Shown here one piece after another: positions 1-14,000 of a DNA stretch of 64,000 nucleotides. Both the position numbers and the translations under genes were made by a program. Positions within the stretch are counted from its first letter, which is position 1. Each line of letters starts with the position of its first letter. The DNA is from Stictocephala bisonia. Taxonomy: Eukaryota > Arthropoda > Insecta > Hemiptera > Membracidae. A model generated the notes under the pieces. It worked only from the letters and a program-made list of their open reading frames with translations. It did no database searches and was not told the DNA's origin. The stretch lies in contig JAQJVL010000005.1 in assembly GCA_035578905.1 (NCBI GenBank), positions 798,347-862,346 of the forward strand, read 5' to 3'.

Positions 1-2011
1 CCTCCTTATAAGTAATAAGTGTGTTGAGGGAATAAATTCAAACAAATTTTTTATGGATATATGGCTACCCAAAGTGGCTAATTTGGCCTTTTTAGATTCC
101 TAACTCATTAACAACCGTGCAATGTATTTTATTCAAATTTTGAGAATTTAGTGGTACTAACAACCTACAGTAAATTAAAACTAATAATAAAAATAATAAT
201 ATTTAAAGTTAACTTATTATTATTTTATGAATGACGTCTGTAGTAATTTCAATTTGAAAACTGTACAATTATCTTTAGCCGAAAAAGTAGATTAATGAGG
301 GAGTTATTCCCGTTTGTGCTCTGGGCATGCAGTAAGAGTGATGTTACTCTCCCATGCCCCAGCAAGACATTCACTGCGCTACTCGTGGCGATAGTGGCAG
401 TGAAACGATGAACTAAACTCCATCCAATGCCGAACTGAGCCAGTCAGACAAACACCCTTAAAATTCTTACACTATCTTAGAAAACAAAGACTGTTGGTGT
501 AGTATGAAAAGATTAACTAAAGCCTAATTCAAAATTATTGTTGGATTATAAATCATAGACTATTTTTTTAAAACTAGTTCCTTAATAGCAATTTGAATAA
601 TGCACCTGATTAATGTAAATTCAGATGAAGTTAATGTATAAAAAAGCAAATCAGGCAATATCTTTAAATACATTATTATATATTAGTTGTAAATATACAC
701 ATAATTATTTCTACCTGTGACTGTAGGATTTGCTGTGTACAGCTATTATATATATATATATTTTTTTTTTTAGTTTGTATTTACTGTGACGCTATTATGC
801 AATTGTATTGTAATTGTTAAAATAAAAGAATTTTGAGTTTGAAATCAGATCTAGAGATATTATCTTGACATTTGCAATTGGTTTTGTGGATATAGAAATT
901 GTTCAAAACATTTTACACTCTGTCATGTAAGTCTATTATCAGGTGATTCTAAAACAAAGCCAAGAGAATTATTCTGACATAAGGAATATCCTGATCGAGA
1001 TAAAAAGAAAAATATCAATAACTACTTTAACTAAATCGCATACACAAACACGCATAAATATGCACACAAGCGCTAGATTTGGTAAATCTGGAAACATAAC
1101 TATTGTATGAACAAGCCTCAATGGTCATTCCATACATAGCTGTTTAACTTAATATTAGTGAAACTTTATGAAACATGTGGTCGGCTGTTACTGTACAGAT
1201 TAGTATATCTTTCGAGGTCTTAACCGTAGAATTATTTATTGAATTTATAATACCAGCAATGCTGATAGACACGTTTTCCATGTCAGCTTGTGTATTGTTT
1301 TAAGGTAGTCTTGTTGATTTTGCCAAAACGGTTTGAACCGTCGCCCCTTAACAACGTTTGCATATTGCCATATAAAGTACCACTGGTGTAGAATGACAAA
1401 AAGGAAAAAAAAACTAAAAAATAAAGACATGTTGCTACTATTATGAATGCAAATTGTTTTATCATATTATCTGTACTTACCATTTATGGATAATAAAACT
1501 TAATTATTGTTAATGTGCTGGATAAAAACTGTACAATTATTGTGTATTAATTATTTTGTTTAGTAACAACATTAAAAAAATGATATATTACATTGGTTTA
1601 ACATTCTTAAACCAATAATGTAAATAATATGTTACATTGTGTTATTCTTGATCACACATTCAGATCACAGAGCTGAGTGTGATCAAGAAGGGACTGCTTC
1701 GGTTATACCCAGTTGTGAGTGTGGTCTTATGCATGAAAATATGTCAGCCATCCCATCCCTGGCAATCGGTCAGATTATTTTAACCACTCTTTATGTAACA
1801 AATTTCCTAATACTTAATCAACTCAAGTGTTTGATTAAAGTCTTGCCACATTTAATCAAAATGAAATAATTAAGCCTACGGTTGTTATGTAGTTGTAATT
1901 TTATTAGTATTTCATCATTGATGGTTCATTTACAGAAAGGTTCTATTTAATATATACATATAGAAAATATTTTTCTTTGATTTATTTCTTTTTTTCAACA
2001 ATATGTTCCAG
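1..2011. other. Septin intron or 5' flank, no gene seen
   Basis: AT-rich sequence ahead of the first visible septin exon. It holds a pair of hairpins (323-404) and a LINE-like 3' tail near 780-842, with AATAAA-like sequence followed by GAATTTTGAGTTTGAA. No supported coding exon; the P-loop exon expected upstream is not here. Confidence 0.5.
323..404. other. Two adjacent hairpins in a GC-rich island
   Basis: GGGCATG (323-329) pairs with CATGCCC (353-359), with inner AGTAA/TTACT pairing. TTCACTG (370-376) pairs with CAGTGAA (398-404), with inner CTACT/AGTGG. The island is GC-rich compared with its flanks. It could be a structured RNA or a worn repeat; it matches no snRNA, tRNA or 5S gene that I can recognise. 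Confidence 0.35.
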
Positions 2012-5000
2012 AAAAAACTAATCAAACTGTCAAGTTGGATGCTTCTACTGTAGAGATTGAAGAGAGAGGAGTTAAATTACGTTTGACAGTTGTGGATACT
2101 CCAGGATACGGAGATGCCATTGATAATACTGATAGGTATATCTCTTCTACAGTTTTATAAATTATTTTTGTACTATTGTAATGTATTTTTTAAGAGGTAT
2201 TGTTCACATTAATTTTGATTTTTCAGAAATAAATATTTTTTTGTTTTAGTTTCCGAGCTATTATCCAGTATATTGATGAGCAGTTTGAAAGATATCTTCG
2301 TGATGAAAGTGGTCTTAATCGACGTAATAAAGTAGACAATAGAATTCATTGTTGTTTTTACTTTATTTCCCCTTGGGGGCATGGGTAAGTGTTATTTTAA
2401 GAACATTTTTACTGTTGCTAAGATAGAATAGCGTGAAGTTCATAATATAGAGTATCGTGAATGCATACTAAAGTAAAAAAATTTTGTATACATTCATTGG
2501 ATGTGTTATTAGTTCAATTGGAAGATTGTTAACTAAAGCAGAGTTAGAATAAAATAGAATAGTTTATTAGAATCTTGGTCTAATACAAGGACAGTACCAC
2601 TAGGTCAGTTTAAACTACAATCAACCAGTTATAGTGAAAATTAAGTTAAACTAATTTGTTTAAGATGCTTTAACATATAACATTCATTCTTTTTTCCATT
2701 AAAATATTGGATAATAATACATTATAATTATTTCCTTGGTTACAATTTACTGTAGTGACTTGGTGAGCTGTTTCTAACTTTGATCTTTAGTGTAGCCTTT
2801 AATGGTGATGAAAGAAAAAAGTGGATATTTTTGTATTGTCTCAAAATTTACATGCAGCTCTACTTCGTAATTCATAAGACTGGACATCTACTCTATGGGA
2901 AGTGCAGTGATGGAGAGGAGAGGTATATATTTGAATATTTCATCTCTCATATTCCTGCATTCTTGTCATTCTGTGTAACCTGTTTGCTGGATGTTATTTT
3001 GCAACAAACCAAGATTTAATGTAATAGAATTAAATTTGAGTTAAACTCACTAGTTTTCTTAACTGTATGCTTAGTATTTAAATGTTATGACAGTCACAAT
3101 TAACCCAACAATTATATATTTTGGATCTAAATTAAAATTATATACAGTAGAGCTTGAGTTTTATTTACAGAGACGTAATATTCCTTATCACAATACAATG
3201 TGTACTGTTCACAAAAACACTCACTAATACACACACGTACTCAACTGTTCTTAAATTATTATATTAATTTGGTAACCAAAAAAACTATGAAAGCATATAA
3301 TAAAGGTTGCGGTCATCAGAAAAGACACAACTAACATGCACAGTGCAGTGACAGACGGGCCAGAAGTATACACGTGACTACCCTTCTCTGCAAAACCCAA
3401 TTCACAAGCATTTCTTATCTACAACCCATGGCAGGCGGTTTAAAATAATACTGTACTGTATTCAGTTAGTGCAACTTTTTGCCAAAATTAAATCCAGATT
3501 CTTTACACTAAAATTATTCACACTCTACTGTTATTGGAGAAATACTACATTAGGAAACTTACCGAATAAGACATAATGCATAGTTTGAACAAATTCCTTT
3601 GGCACTCCCCCTCCCCCACAGCTCTCACACTCATCAATCACACTTTGTTAGCTGCCTGTAGTCAGATTTTGTTATTGGTAGCAATATTATGTAGTCCTGT
3701 GATTATTATGTTGTTTGGACACATCTTGGTAATCAAGGTACACCCCTACTAGTTCTACTAAGCCTAGATCCATTTTAAAGCAGGATGATTTTCATTTTTT
3801 GAACATTAATTTAATATAAATTTAAATTCAAACACGCAAATCAGGTACCTGGGTTAAATTAAATCCTGTGTCTGCCCTTAAACATAGTATCAGTGAATAA
3901 CAATGATGATCTCGGGTAGTGATCTGTACTTATGTCATAGTCGCAATTCACTTTTACAAATTTTTGAAAAATTCACTGTGCCATCAGATTAAAAAGCAAT
4001 TTAAATGTTATTATTAGGTATGCAAATCAGGTACTGCCTTAACCCTCCAAGTGATATCGGCTCGGTCCGAGCCGTTAATGACCCCCTCTGAATCGATAAC
4101 GGCTCGCTCCGAGCCGATCGCGAAAAGCGCCGCAAACAAATAACTAAAATCGGAAATCAGTTATATTTTATACTAAAATGTTCAGAAAGAGTTCCTCTTT
4201 ATGATACTCCAAGTCAAACGTTTTTCAAATACGCGGGAAAAGTAGTATTGATTATTTACGATCAGCTGGTTCCCGCGCTCAGTCATTCGTGTTCTGTGAC
4301 AAAGCGTCGTATATCAGTGTTGTTTATTATTCCGTTTGAAGGTTATATTAGTGCGTTTAGTTGTTTTATTTAGTTTGTATGTTTGTAAATATTGTTATTA
4401 TTTGTAAATATGAGTCAACTAAGCCGTTTGAACCACTTCCGGAGACCTAAAGGAACTAAAAAGAGAAAGACACCTGCTGTAGCGGAGTCAGATTCGGAAT
4501 AAGGGATATTTATCCTCGTTATTCCATGTAAATATAGTTATAATTTGCTGCAAACAGTATTTTATTCAGTTTTTAGAAACATTTACAAGTCAAAATAAAG
4601 TTTTACAGTCCTATATAAATATTATAATGGAACTTTATAATAACAAATACACTTTTCTGAAATTTCTGCTTTTTTATGCTAGTACAAAAACATTTTCTAT
4701 ATGACTTTCTTGTATACTACAACAGATAAACTGTGAGTGTTATATATTTTTGTGTTTAGAACTAAATTGTGTAACTTTTGTATATAATGGATTTAAAAAG
4801 TGTTTCCATAACAACTATAATAAATAGACTCAAAAACAAAAAAATATTTTTGAGAAAAATTTTTTTCAAGGTCATCCAAAGTTTTTCAAGATGAGAAAAT
4901 TTTTGGTAAGTTTTTCTTTTTCATAGCCATTTAGTACATATTATTTAGAACATTTTGATATGTAATATGTCATATTACAGGTATATTTAACATTTTTTAT

Positions 5001-8000
5001 GAATTTTATAAAAAAACACTGCGCGATGCCTAAAACAGGCCTATCACTACAGAGTAAAATGCATATCACTTGGAGGGTTAAAACAGATCTGAGGTTACAC
5101 AGTATTATATAGTCATATTATGACAATTACCAACTAGGAATTATTATTTGCAGGCAGATAGCAATAGTAAAAAAAATTGAGTTATTAATAACAATATTAA
5201 GTAATGTTTGGTTTTCATCATAATTTATTCATACAACCAAACTCAAAACTATCTTCGTTGGTTCTACTGTCATTTATTGTAGTATTCAATGTCATTCTGA
5301 TTTATATTTCAGGTTGAAGCCGTTAGACATAGAGTTTATGAAACAACTACATAATAAAGTAAATATTGTTCCTGTAATTGCTAAGGCTGATGTTCTTGTT
5401 AAAAAAGAAATTTTGAGACTCAAAAAGAAGGTAAGGATATCAATCTTTAGTTTGGATTTTACTTAAAACAACTAAGCAGAATCAAATTAACCAGAATTAA
5501 AACAGATATGCCATCGCAATATTATTTTAAGATAACATAAATCAAAGTTACATCAATGTATTTGTACTGTTACAAGTGTCTTTTGTTTTAGTAACAATAT
5601 CTGTGATTTGTAATCGAGTGTAGTCTAGTTGGTCAGTGCGATCATATTATTTGGCACTGGCTATTAGAATTATCAAGGATTATAAATGCATATGGTTTAG
5701 ATTAAGAACTATATGATGCTGTGTGAAGTTGATTGAGAAATATCTATAAACTTCATATAAGTTTGCACTCTAAATTCTTAATTTTGTTGAAATTTTAATT
5801 TTAATTCATAGGCGTTTCTTGACTAATTAGTTTATTTTAAAGTTCAAATTATCTATTATACATTCATCAAGAATTACAATAACGTCAAATTACTTAAAAT
5901 ATTAGGTTTTGTCTTCTCTGTTGTTATCAAGGAATTCATTCAGAGTGTAGAAATGTCTTCTAATTAGCCATATCTTTAGCTCCATTTTAAGCGAGCTGTA
6001 AACCAAGATTTTCAGCTTTGAAAACCTATCAAAACAGTTTTGGTTTCCTGTACCACCTTAAGGAACTTCGTAGTATGACTAATGAACAACTGCAAAAACC
6101 TAAGATACTAAGGGACGGAGACAACTATGATATCGACAGACTAGAAATGTATGAAGAAATAAAAATGCTAACACTCGTCTATGATGAAGAAACAGACAAT
6201 ATACTTTCCGTCCTAAAGTAGATTGTACTCAACAATCTAAAGGACATATATCAAAATACCTATGTCGCGCTAAGAATAGGTGACCTGTTGACGATGTTGG
6301 TTGTTCACTACCAGTACCACTGCACAGTTCAAATTCCTTAACCACTGAGGGTGTGAAATATTTAGCCAACGATCCACTTAGCTTCCTTTCTTCATTTTTG
6401 CATTTTTCAATTTTCTTTCGTTTTGCACTACCAGATTCATATTTACTGCCAACGCGAAATCCATTATCACGATCGCGCGAGTTCATTATCGATGTACATA
6501 AACATATGCCGACTCGCACAATAACTTACTTCTATATATGTGAAGTATCCTAACATGAGAATAAAAGATTGGCACGATGTGAACTAACTCCCGCCCTATA
6601 CACTACCCAGTTGCATATGTGGCACTGACAATGAAGTGAATCGCCACAGTGTGTCTGTGGGTGTGGGCTGTAAAGAGAGTGAGAGGGGTTGGAGGGAAGG
6701 TTAGCGAAGGCCACTCCACCTTCCTTCCGCCAGCCGCTGTGACTCAGATTCACCACTCACCCTGATCCCTCACCTACATACAGTACCACACGTAGAAATA
6801 CAGCTGCAATACAGTTCAACGTATGTACAGAAAAATCTGTATGTTTTACTTTTAGTATTGATTTTAGCAAAGCATTGACAACCCTTTAATACCGTTTAAC
6901 CTGTATAACCGTTTGAATGTACATCATATTGTCTGTAAAAGTATACTTTATTTTCAAAAAAAAAATATTTTTTATTATATGTGGATATTCTGGAGATAAG
7001 AATAAACGAGGTGTGGATAAACCAGGTTCCAAATAATACACAGTACTGTATTAGAGCCTTCCTGTTACAAATCTTCTGAACTTAAGATTCAATACAATTT
7101 ATGAACATTGATATAGCTATAATAGTAAGTATAGGCAATATCCTTGGTTTCTTACTGACTGACAGTTTTCGATTTATGATCGAATTCTTTATTTCTAGCA
7201 CATTAATATGTAGGAGCTAATGTGATGACATTTTTGTAATTAAAACAACATATCTTTAAATCGTTTACTTGGGTTAGGTAAGGGCCCCGCTCTTATGAAT
7301 CAGCTTTATATAGACCTATGCGGCTCGAATTTAATATAGAATAAAATGCTCCATTCTATATTAAATTCAAGCCGCTTTACGCCCAGGAGGGCTCTACAAA
7401 AAAATAATAAATAAATAGCAATGAATACAGAATTTTTGTTTTATTCAAGAGTACGCAGAGGCTGTCGGCAATGTTGGTTTTAATCCCATAAGAACAATGT
7501 TATTTGCGAATCCATTTTTTTTCTTTATTTATTGACCAAAAGTTATGTATGAGGTCATTTTAAACGTTATCATATTGCAGCATTGAGTTTGCTTTTGAAA
7601 TTTTTGTACATACGCAGAGTTTTGAGAAATATGAGAAAATAAAAATTTCAAACTACATTTTTATATTTTTTTCTATAAAACTAATTAGGAATTCACATAG
7701 TAATTCCAATGCGCAATTTCGTTTGTGATCAAATGCAATTTGTTTGGATAAAATCTGTTTAAAAATTACAGTTTGATTTGGATACACGTGATCATATGTT
7801 TGGTTCAAAAATAACATCTTTCTTACGAGATTAAAACAATACCAACATGGCCAACAGCCTCTGCAGTTTCTTGTGTGTTTTACATCTATTCAATCTTTGC
7901 TAGCTTATGGAGTGGGTTAAGGGGTCGCGCTTCTAACCGAACTGCATTTGTTTAGGTCTGGACTGCAGGGTTCCACTGACTCGCTCGGCCCCTTTTTTGT

Positions 8001-11000
8001 GGGCTTCTTTAAGTATTTTACAATGATGCAACAATTTTGGAGTGAGAAATTTCAATATAACAGATTTTTATGTCTTTAACTCTTTGCTTGCTTGCTTAAG
8101 AGCCTCGCGCTTCTAACCGACCAACCCCCGACATGCATTTTGTTAGGTCCTGGTCATGCCACGCCGCAGGGCCCCGGGCAGTTGCCCAGCTCGCCCGGCC
8201 CTGAATTCTCCTCTGTGTCATACATGACAAATGAAGTGCCAGGTCATTAATGACTAGGAAATGGAAGGAATTATTTCTTACATAACCTAGTATATATTTT
8301 TTTTTATTGATTCTTAGAGTATTTCCAATTTCATTAACAAAATGTTATTTGCAATTTATATATTTACCAAAGTTATCTCGATTATTTTAAATTAAACATT
8401 TATATACAATCCCTTAAATGTGTCGTATATAATAAAAATTACACCAATAAAAGGTAGTTATAAAGAATGAATACTACATTTTGGTTTGTATAAATCCATT
8501 TGTAAATCTTACAATGGTTGTCTATTTATCTAACCATAAATTAAATTTACAAAAATATACAATTAATTGCAAATAAAACAATTTTATTTATTAAATTTAC
8601 TAAGACATATGTCATAGTATCTTAAAATTTAATTTCTAAACTGTTTACTTCTTAATTCATGTGACATTGTACCAAACATATTTCTTTATGTGCAAAAGAT
8701 CCTGTATCCTTCTGATACCACTCACATAAAAAATCAAATTGTTGTATTGAGAAGGTATTTTTTTTATTATTATATTCACAGCAATATTATGTTCAATATT
8801 ATATAAAATTACATATTTCTTGTTAAATACAAATAATCAAACAATCATAAAAGCATATCACCAAAATAAAGTACCATGTTATTTATTTATTAGGTGTATT
8901 TAAATGTTATTGTTATCAGTTGTTGACACTCAGTGAAGTCTCTTTAAATCTGACCTAGACTGGCTTTCGAGGCAGAAAATGGCTAACCTGGTGACCTAGT
9001 GAGACAGACAAGTTTGGGTCCTGGCCATAGACATGTGTCCTGAGAGGACAACTTCATAACAATATGTCTGACCTGACAAAGTGAATCGATTGTGTCTCTG
9101 TGGACATATGACTGCAAAGGTTAAAACATAAGTGATTTCAGAAACTGTTAGCTAATCATCCTTGAGTGAGTGTTTGCTCATTTGTATGTTTCATGACACT
9201 CATTTTCAGGTAATGGAAGAAATAGAAAAGCACGAGATTAAGATTTACCCATTGCCAGATTGTGATAGTGATGAAGATGAAGACTACAAGGACCAGGTAT
9301 TTATTAATTTTACTTTCTTCTTAAATCTTAATTGAAAGCTTAGATTGTGTTATGAAAATAAAAAAATGAGTAAAGATCCTTGAAGCGGAAGGGTTGTTAT
9401 TAAATTTGAGGAAAAAGAATGCCAACTCTTATCTTAGGGTTAAGATTGTAACTAAACACTATCTTACCATAATGGATTTTGGTAGGAGATCAAAACCTCA
9501 ATTAAGAATTAATAACACAAGTACTCTTACCTAGAGGTGCACTAAGCAGTTCCGTTAAAGAACAAGTTCCACTACAGTCCCATGAACTAGTTCTGTTGCA
9601 ACCAGGGCCGCTCAGAGACTTTTGGTGGCCTGGGGCAAAGTTTAACATGTGGCCCCTTCCTTCACTTCAAAATAAATTTCATTACTCTGATTGTCAAATA
9701 TACTATAATTGATATTTTATTTTTAGTGCATTCTGCAATATTCTTACCATCTCTTTCATTAGATTACTATTGTAATTAAGATTCTTGTTCGTGGACGTTT
9801 TCTATAGGCTAGCTGCGAAGCTCCGGTAAGTTTTCCTCTAATTTTCATATACTTTTTAAACATTTCTTTAAATATTACCGCTACAATAACATCAATCTCT
9901 TATAACAAACCTGCTATTCTTTAATACTAAATGAATAATAACGAACTAAGCAATGCCACAGTCACTTGCATAGGCAGTTGGGCGCAGCAGCTCTTCAATC
10001 GCCAGTTGAGGGGCCATCCTCGCCGATTATATTAGCTGGGGTGACTGATAGATGCGCCTCGCGGTCAGAAATATGTAGAGAGTTTCTCTATTTAGTCAAA
10101 AAAGGGAATTGACAGTTGCGCCCAAGCTCCCTTCCGAGGGACAGGGGCCGATCCCGCACCCCCTTCCCCGGAGCGCCGACTGAAGACGATCGTCTCACTG
10201 ACTGATCGGTTATGTTTCCTTTAACGCTACAACCACAACAGTATTTCTGAAAATTAATTGGGATGCAACACCGACACATCGGTATTACAGAGTCTTGGCT
10301 TGAATTACTTCAAAATATTATACAATATTTGTTTAACATGTATATTGTTATTAAAACAATAACTAACCCCATATCGCCATGACCGCAGACAATATCTTAA
10401 CTATTTAGTTGATCCCATTAAATATTTTTACTTATTTTATGTCTGCTATGATGGACAAGCTATCTGGTTTTACACATTCACTATCATTTAATAGATATTT
10501 TTGAAATCTTGGTGTTGTGTACATCTTTGTAAATTACAATTTTAAGACTAAATAAACTATTATAAACTAAATTTATTTAAGTGTGTTAAACAAACATCAT
10601 ATCTTGTTGATATTACAATTCCCAGGTAATAATAGCCTTGATATATGTAATATTTACCGTTTAATTGCGTTGATAACTTTTGTTTATAAATTCAATAAAT
10701 TATTGAATTACTGTAGTTTTAGAATATACTGCACTACAAAATATGAAAACCACAACGCATTAAAATTCATAACACAAAATAGTAGGTGGTTGCTTAAGAA
10801 ATATTAAGTTCTAGTTTTAGACAAAACTTTAATACGTAGTAGAAATATTTTGTTTAGCACTATTAGGAATAATCAGGAAATCATTGTAATTAAATAGACT
10901 TGTAATTATTTTGAAACATAAACATATAATTGGTACACAGAAATATAAAACGCAAAACTGTTACGTAACAGTTTACTCTTTGTAGTACATTTAAGACATT

Positions 11001-14000
11001 TGTTTTAAATACTACATTGTATCTATTTGGTTGTTCAAAACTAATTGAATGTCCTTAAGATATTTTTTTCGTTTTAGATTCTTAGTTTTATGTGCTTTTC
11101 TGACAGTTTTGGTATTCATAGTAACATAACTTGTTGCCTGAATACCTTTCAGGACGTCAAGAAATACAAAAATGTTCGGATGAGAGTGCAAGAAGAGTGT
11201 ATAAAATTTTTATAGAATTAATAGTTATATTTTAGCGAGTGTAAAGAGAAATTATGATTTTTTTTAACCGCGGGGCGCAACTGTCATATCCCCATTATCT
11301 GTTGGTGAGGGAGGGAGGGGCCAATAAATTTGTATAGGCCGTTTAGCTTCGCTAGCTAAAGAGCAATCTTAAACTGAGAGTGGCTGAATGTTGATGAAGT
11401 AAAATAATTTGGCGAGCGCGAACATCTGGTGCTTTAAAAAACAGTCAACTGACAGTTGAGGTTACATTATGTTATTGTTTTCAAAACAGGTTGTTCCTGT
11501 TACAGTTTCCGGGTAAATTAAACCAGACAATAAAAGGGTTATAACAAGTTAAATGTCACAAAATAAATAGCATTCAAAAGGAGTTGTACAAATCTGAACA
11601 ATGATGAAGATGTTTTATCTTTTAACGGTGTATTTAAGAGCTCCTCTTTTCATTAAGATCTACGTCATAATATTTTGTTAAAATGTCTTTACGAACATCC
11701 ATGTCATAATAACTAGTAAATTTAAAATGGCAAAGGGAACATTATAGTAGAGAGGAACTAAAAAAAGTTAATTTGCAGTAAACTCTGGTTAACCGGTTAA
11801 ATATGATGGAATGTGAAACCGGATGGTACAGAACATAACAGAATTCTTATTTTTAGACAAGAATATGCCACACAATTCCTTCCACGATAATGTAGTGCAA
11901 ATGAATGTAATGCATCATACAAACATATTGTTGCACATCCGGTAAGCGAGCGGTGATGTTGTTGTATGCATATTACCAAATTTAAGTACCTAGAAATCTA
12001 CTGTAATTTAGTGGTTTACCATCGTTAATTTATTCTTTTTATACTGTAAAAATAATAATTTACTTTGCAGTATAAAGTACTATATTGAAACATTTATAGT
12101 ATATTTTTATTGATTTCAATAAAACGTTACCATAAATTACTGGGCCCAAACTTTAGCTTTTTATTCTTTCAAAATCTGTATTAATCTGGAAATGAAACGT
12201 GAATGATTGCAAATTAAATTCATGGATAATCATAGTAGGTTACTAGGAAATCCAAAAGAACACATTAAACTACAAAATATCATTCTATAAAATACAACAA
12301 TAACAAAATATTTCTTTACTGGAAGACAGTAACCAGACTGATAATTGACGATGCCAAGTAAGCAATACACACGACACACCCTTCATGACAATTAATTGAA
12401 CTCTTCGAGCTACGTTGTTACAACATTGTAATTTTGCCAGCAGGTTTTTTGGGTGCAAAAGACAGTGACTACTCAAATACGACTACTATTTCTTAAATTT
12501 AGTGCATATACTGTATTGAAAATTACCTGATCAGTGCCCGGAGAGAGTGTAACGTTACCACGTTCGAACGGAGTGCCGCTGCCTACTACCAGCTTTGAAA
12601 CCAAGTTTGTAAGAACCTTTTCTCATAGACTTTTCAACCTTTTTAAAATGACAGATTTAAAATGTTTTTACTTTAATTTTGTTTGCTTAAATTAAAGTAA
12701 ACAGGACATCTCATAGGAGGGGGGGCTCTGTCCACACCACTCAGTTCGCAAACTGAAAGATATTTTAGTGTGTTCATAAGCTTGACGACTTTACACTTGT
12801 TCGCAAACAAGACAACCGGCGAGGGCTACACCTGCACTCAAATACCAACCAGAGTTTATGCTGTCATTCCACTATGGCAACCACTGACAAACTACAAAGA
12901 CCAGTGTTCAACTTGCCCCAAAAGGCTCTCTGGTTTCTATAAAACCAGTGGTTTAATTTATAAACCTTTTAAAAATAAAACTGAAAGACTCATCTGGCCT
13001 AATATCACTTTTGATATTTTGATGCAGGCCTGAGTCGTTTCTTATCTAGTAGATTATTAAGTATTTTATTTTTTGTTGCATGAAATGTGGCCCCCTCTGA
13101 AATAAGTGGCCCCGGGGCAATCTGCCCCTTTTGCCCCCCCCCCTCCGGGTGGCCCTGGTTGCAACGAGTTCTAAAGACCAAAATAATACTACAAGGGTCA
13201 TAGCAGCTCGACCAATCCAGTTGTGGTTAGTCCCATACATTCCAATTGCGACCTCATTGCACCTAGTTCCGAAATAGAATTTGCTGTAACAAGACAACTT
13301 TGTTTCGTTTCATTTCCAGTTAAATTTCCTTAAACATGAATAATGTGTTATATTTATTTGTGTACAGTAGTTCTCTTTAATATCATTATTTCTCCTTAAT
13401 AGAAATTAGTTCTTGAGCCTAATTTTAAATGTAATATCATTTTCAGTCAAATAAATAAATTCACTTTCAATAACTGGAGGTCTTGTAACAACTGAGCACT
13501 TTATTACTATTCAACAGCAGTAATCAGTATATTTATTGTAATATTGTTATTCTTTCATACTAATGTATCTGTCATTAACATATAAGCTCACTTGGAAACT
13601 TGGTTGTAAGAAATACAAAATTTACCTAAAAAGCAAAAATATGAATCTTAGAATAACATGAAGCCATAATTTGAAATAAAATCAATATTAAAATTATACA
13701 TCTTAGTCATAATTGTTAAGGTATAATTACTAAAAATAAATCATAATAATTAGTTCTTATATAATATACCGTAATAGATATTTTGTTCTCCAAAGTCTAA
13801 CATTCTGGTCATATACACCAATTTAGAATAGGGTATAAATATAGAGATAAAACGAATAAGTCATTTACTATGCTCTGCAGTTTGTTTGGTTCGTATCACA
13901 GACTAAATGAAACCAAATGAATAAAATGAGTTCTTCTCCAAGTGAATAGGCTAGTAACAAATCATTTCACCACAATGAGACGAGAACTGAAAATAAATTT

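Noticed and set aside
1639..1869. 76-codon open frame upstream of the first visible septin exon
   Set aside because: No domain, unrelated to septin, not in a splice-compatible position.
2780..3019. 79-codon open frame in a septin intron
   Set aside because: No family motif, no splice context, AT-rich composition; likely chance.
10111..11285. Nested element bounded by GACAGTTGCGCCC inverted repeats
   Set aside because: Only 13 bp match, with no target duplication or coding content; kept as a note within the hAT element.
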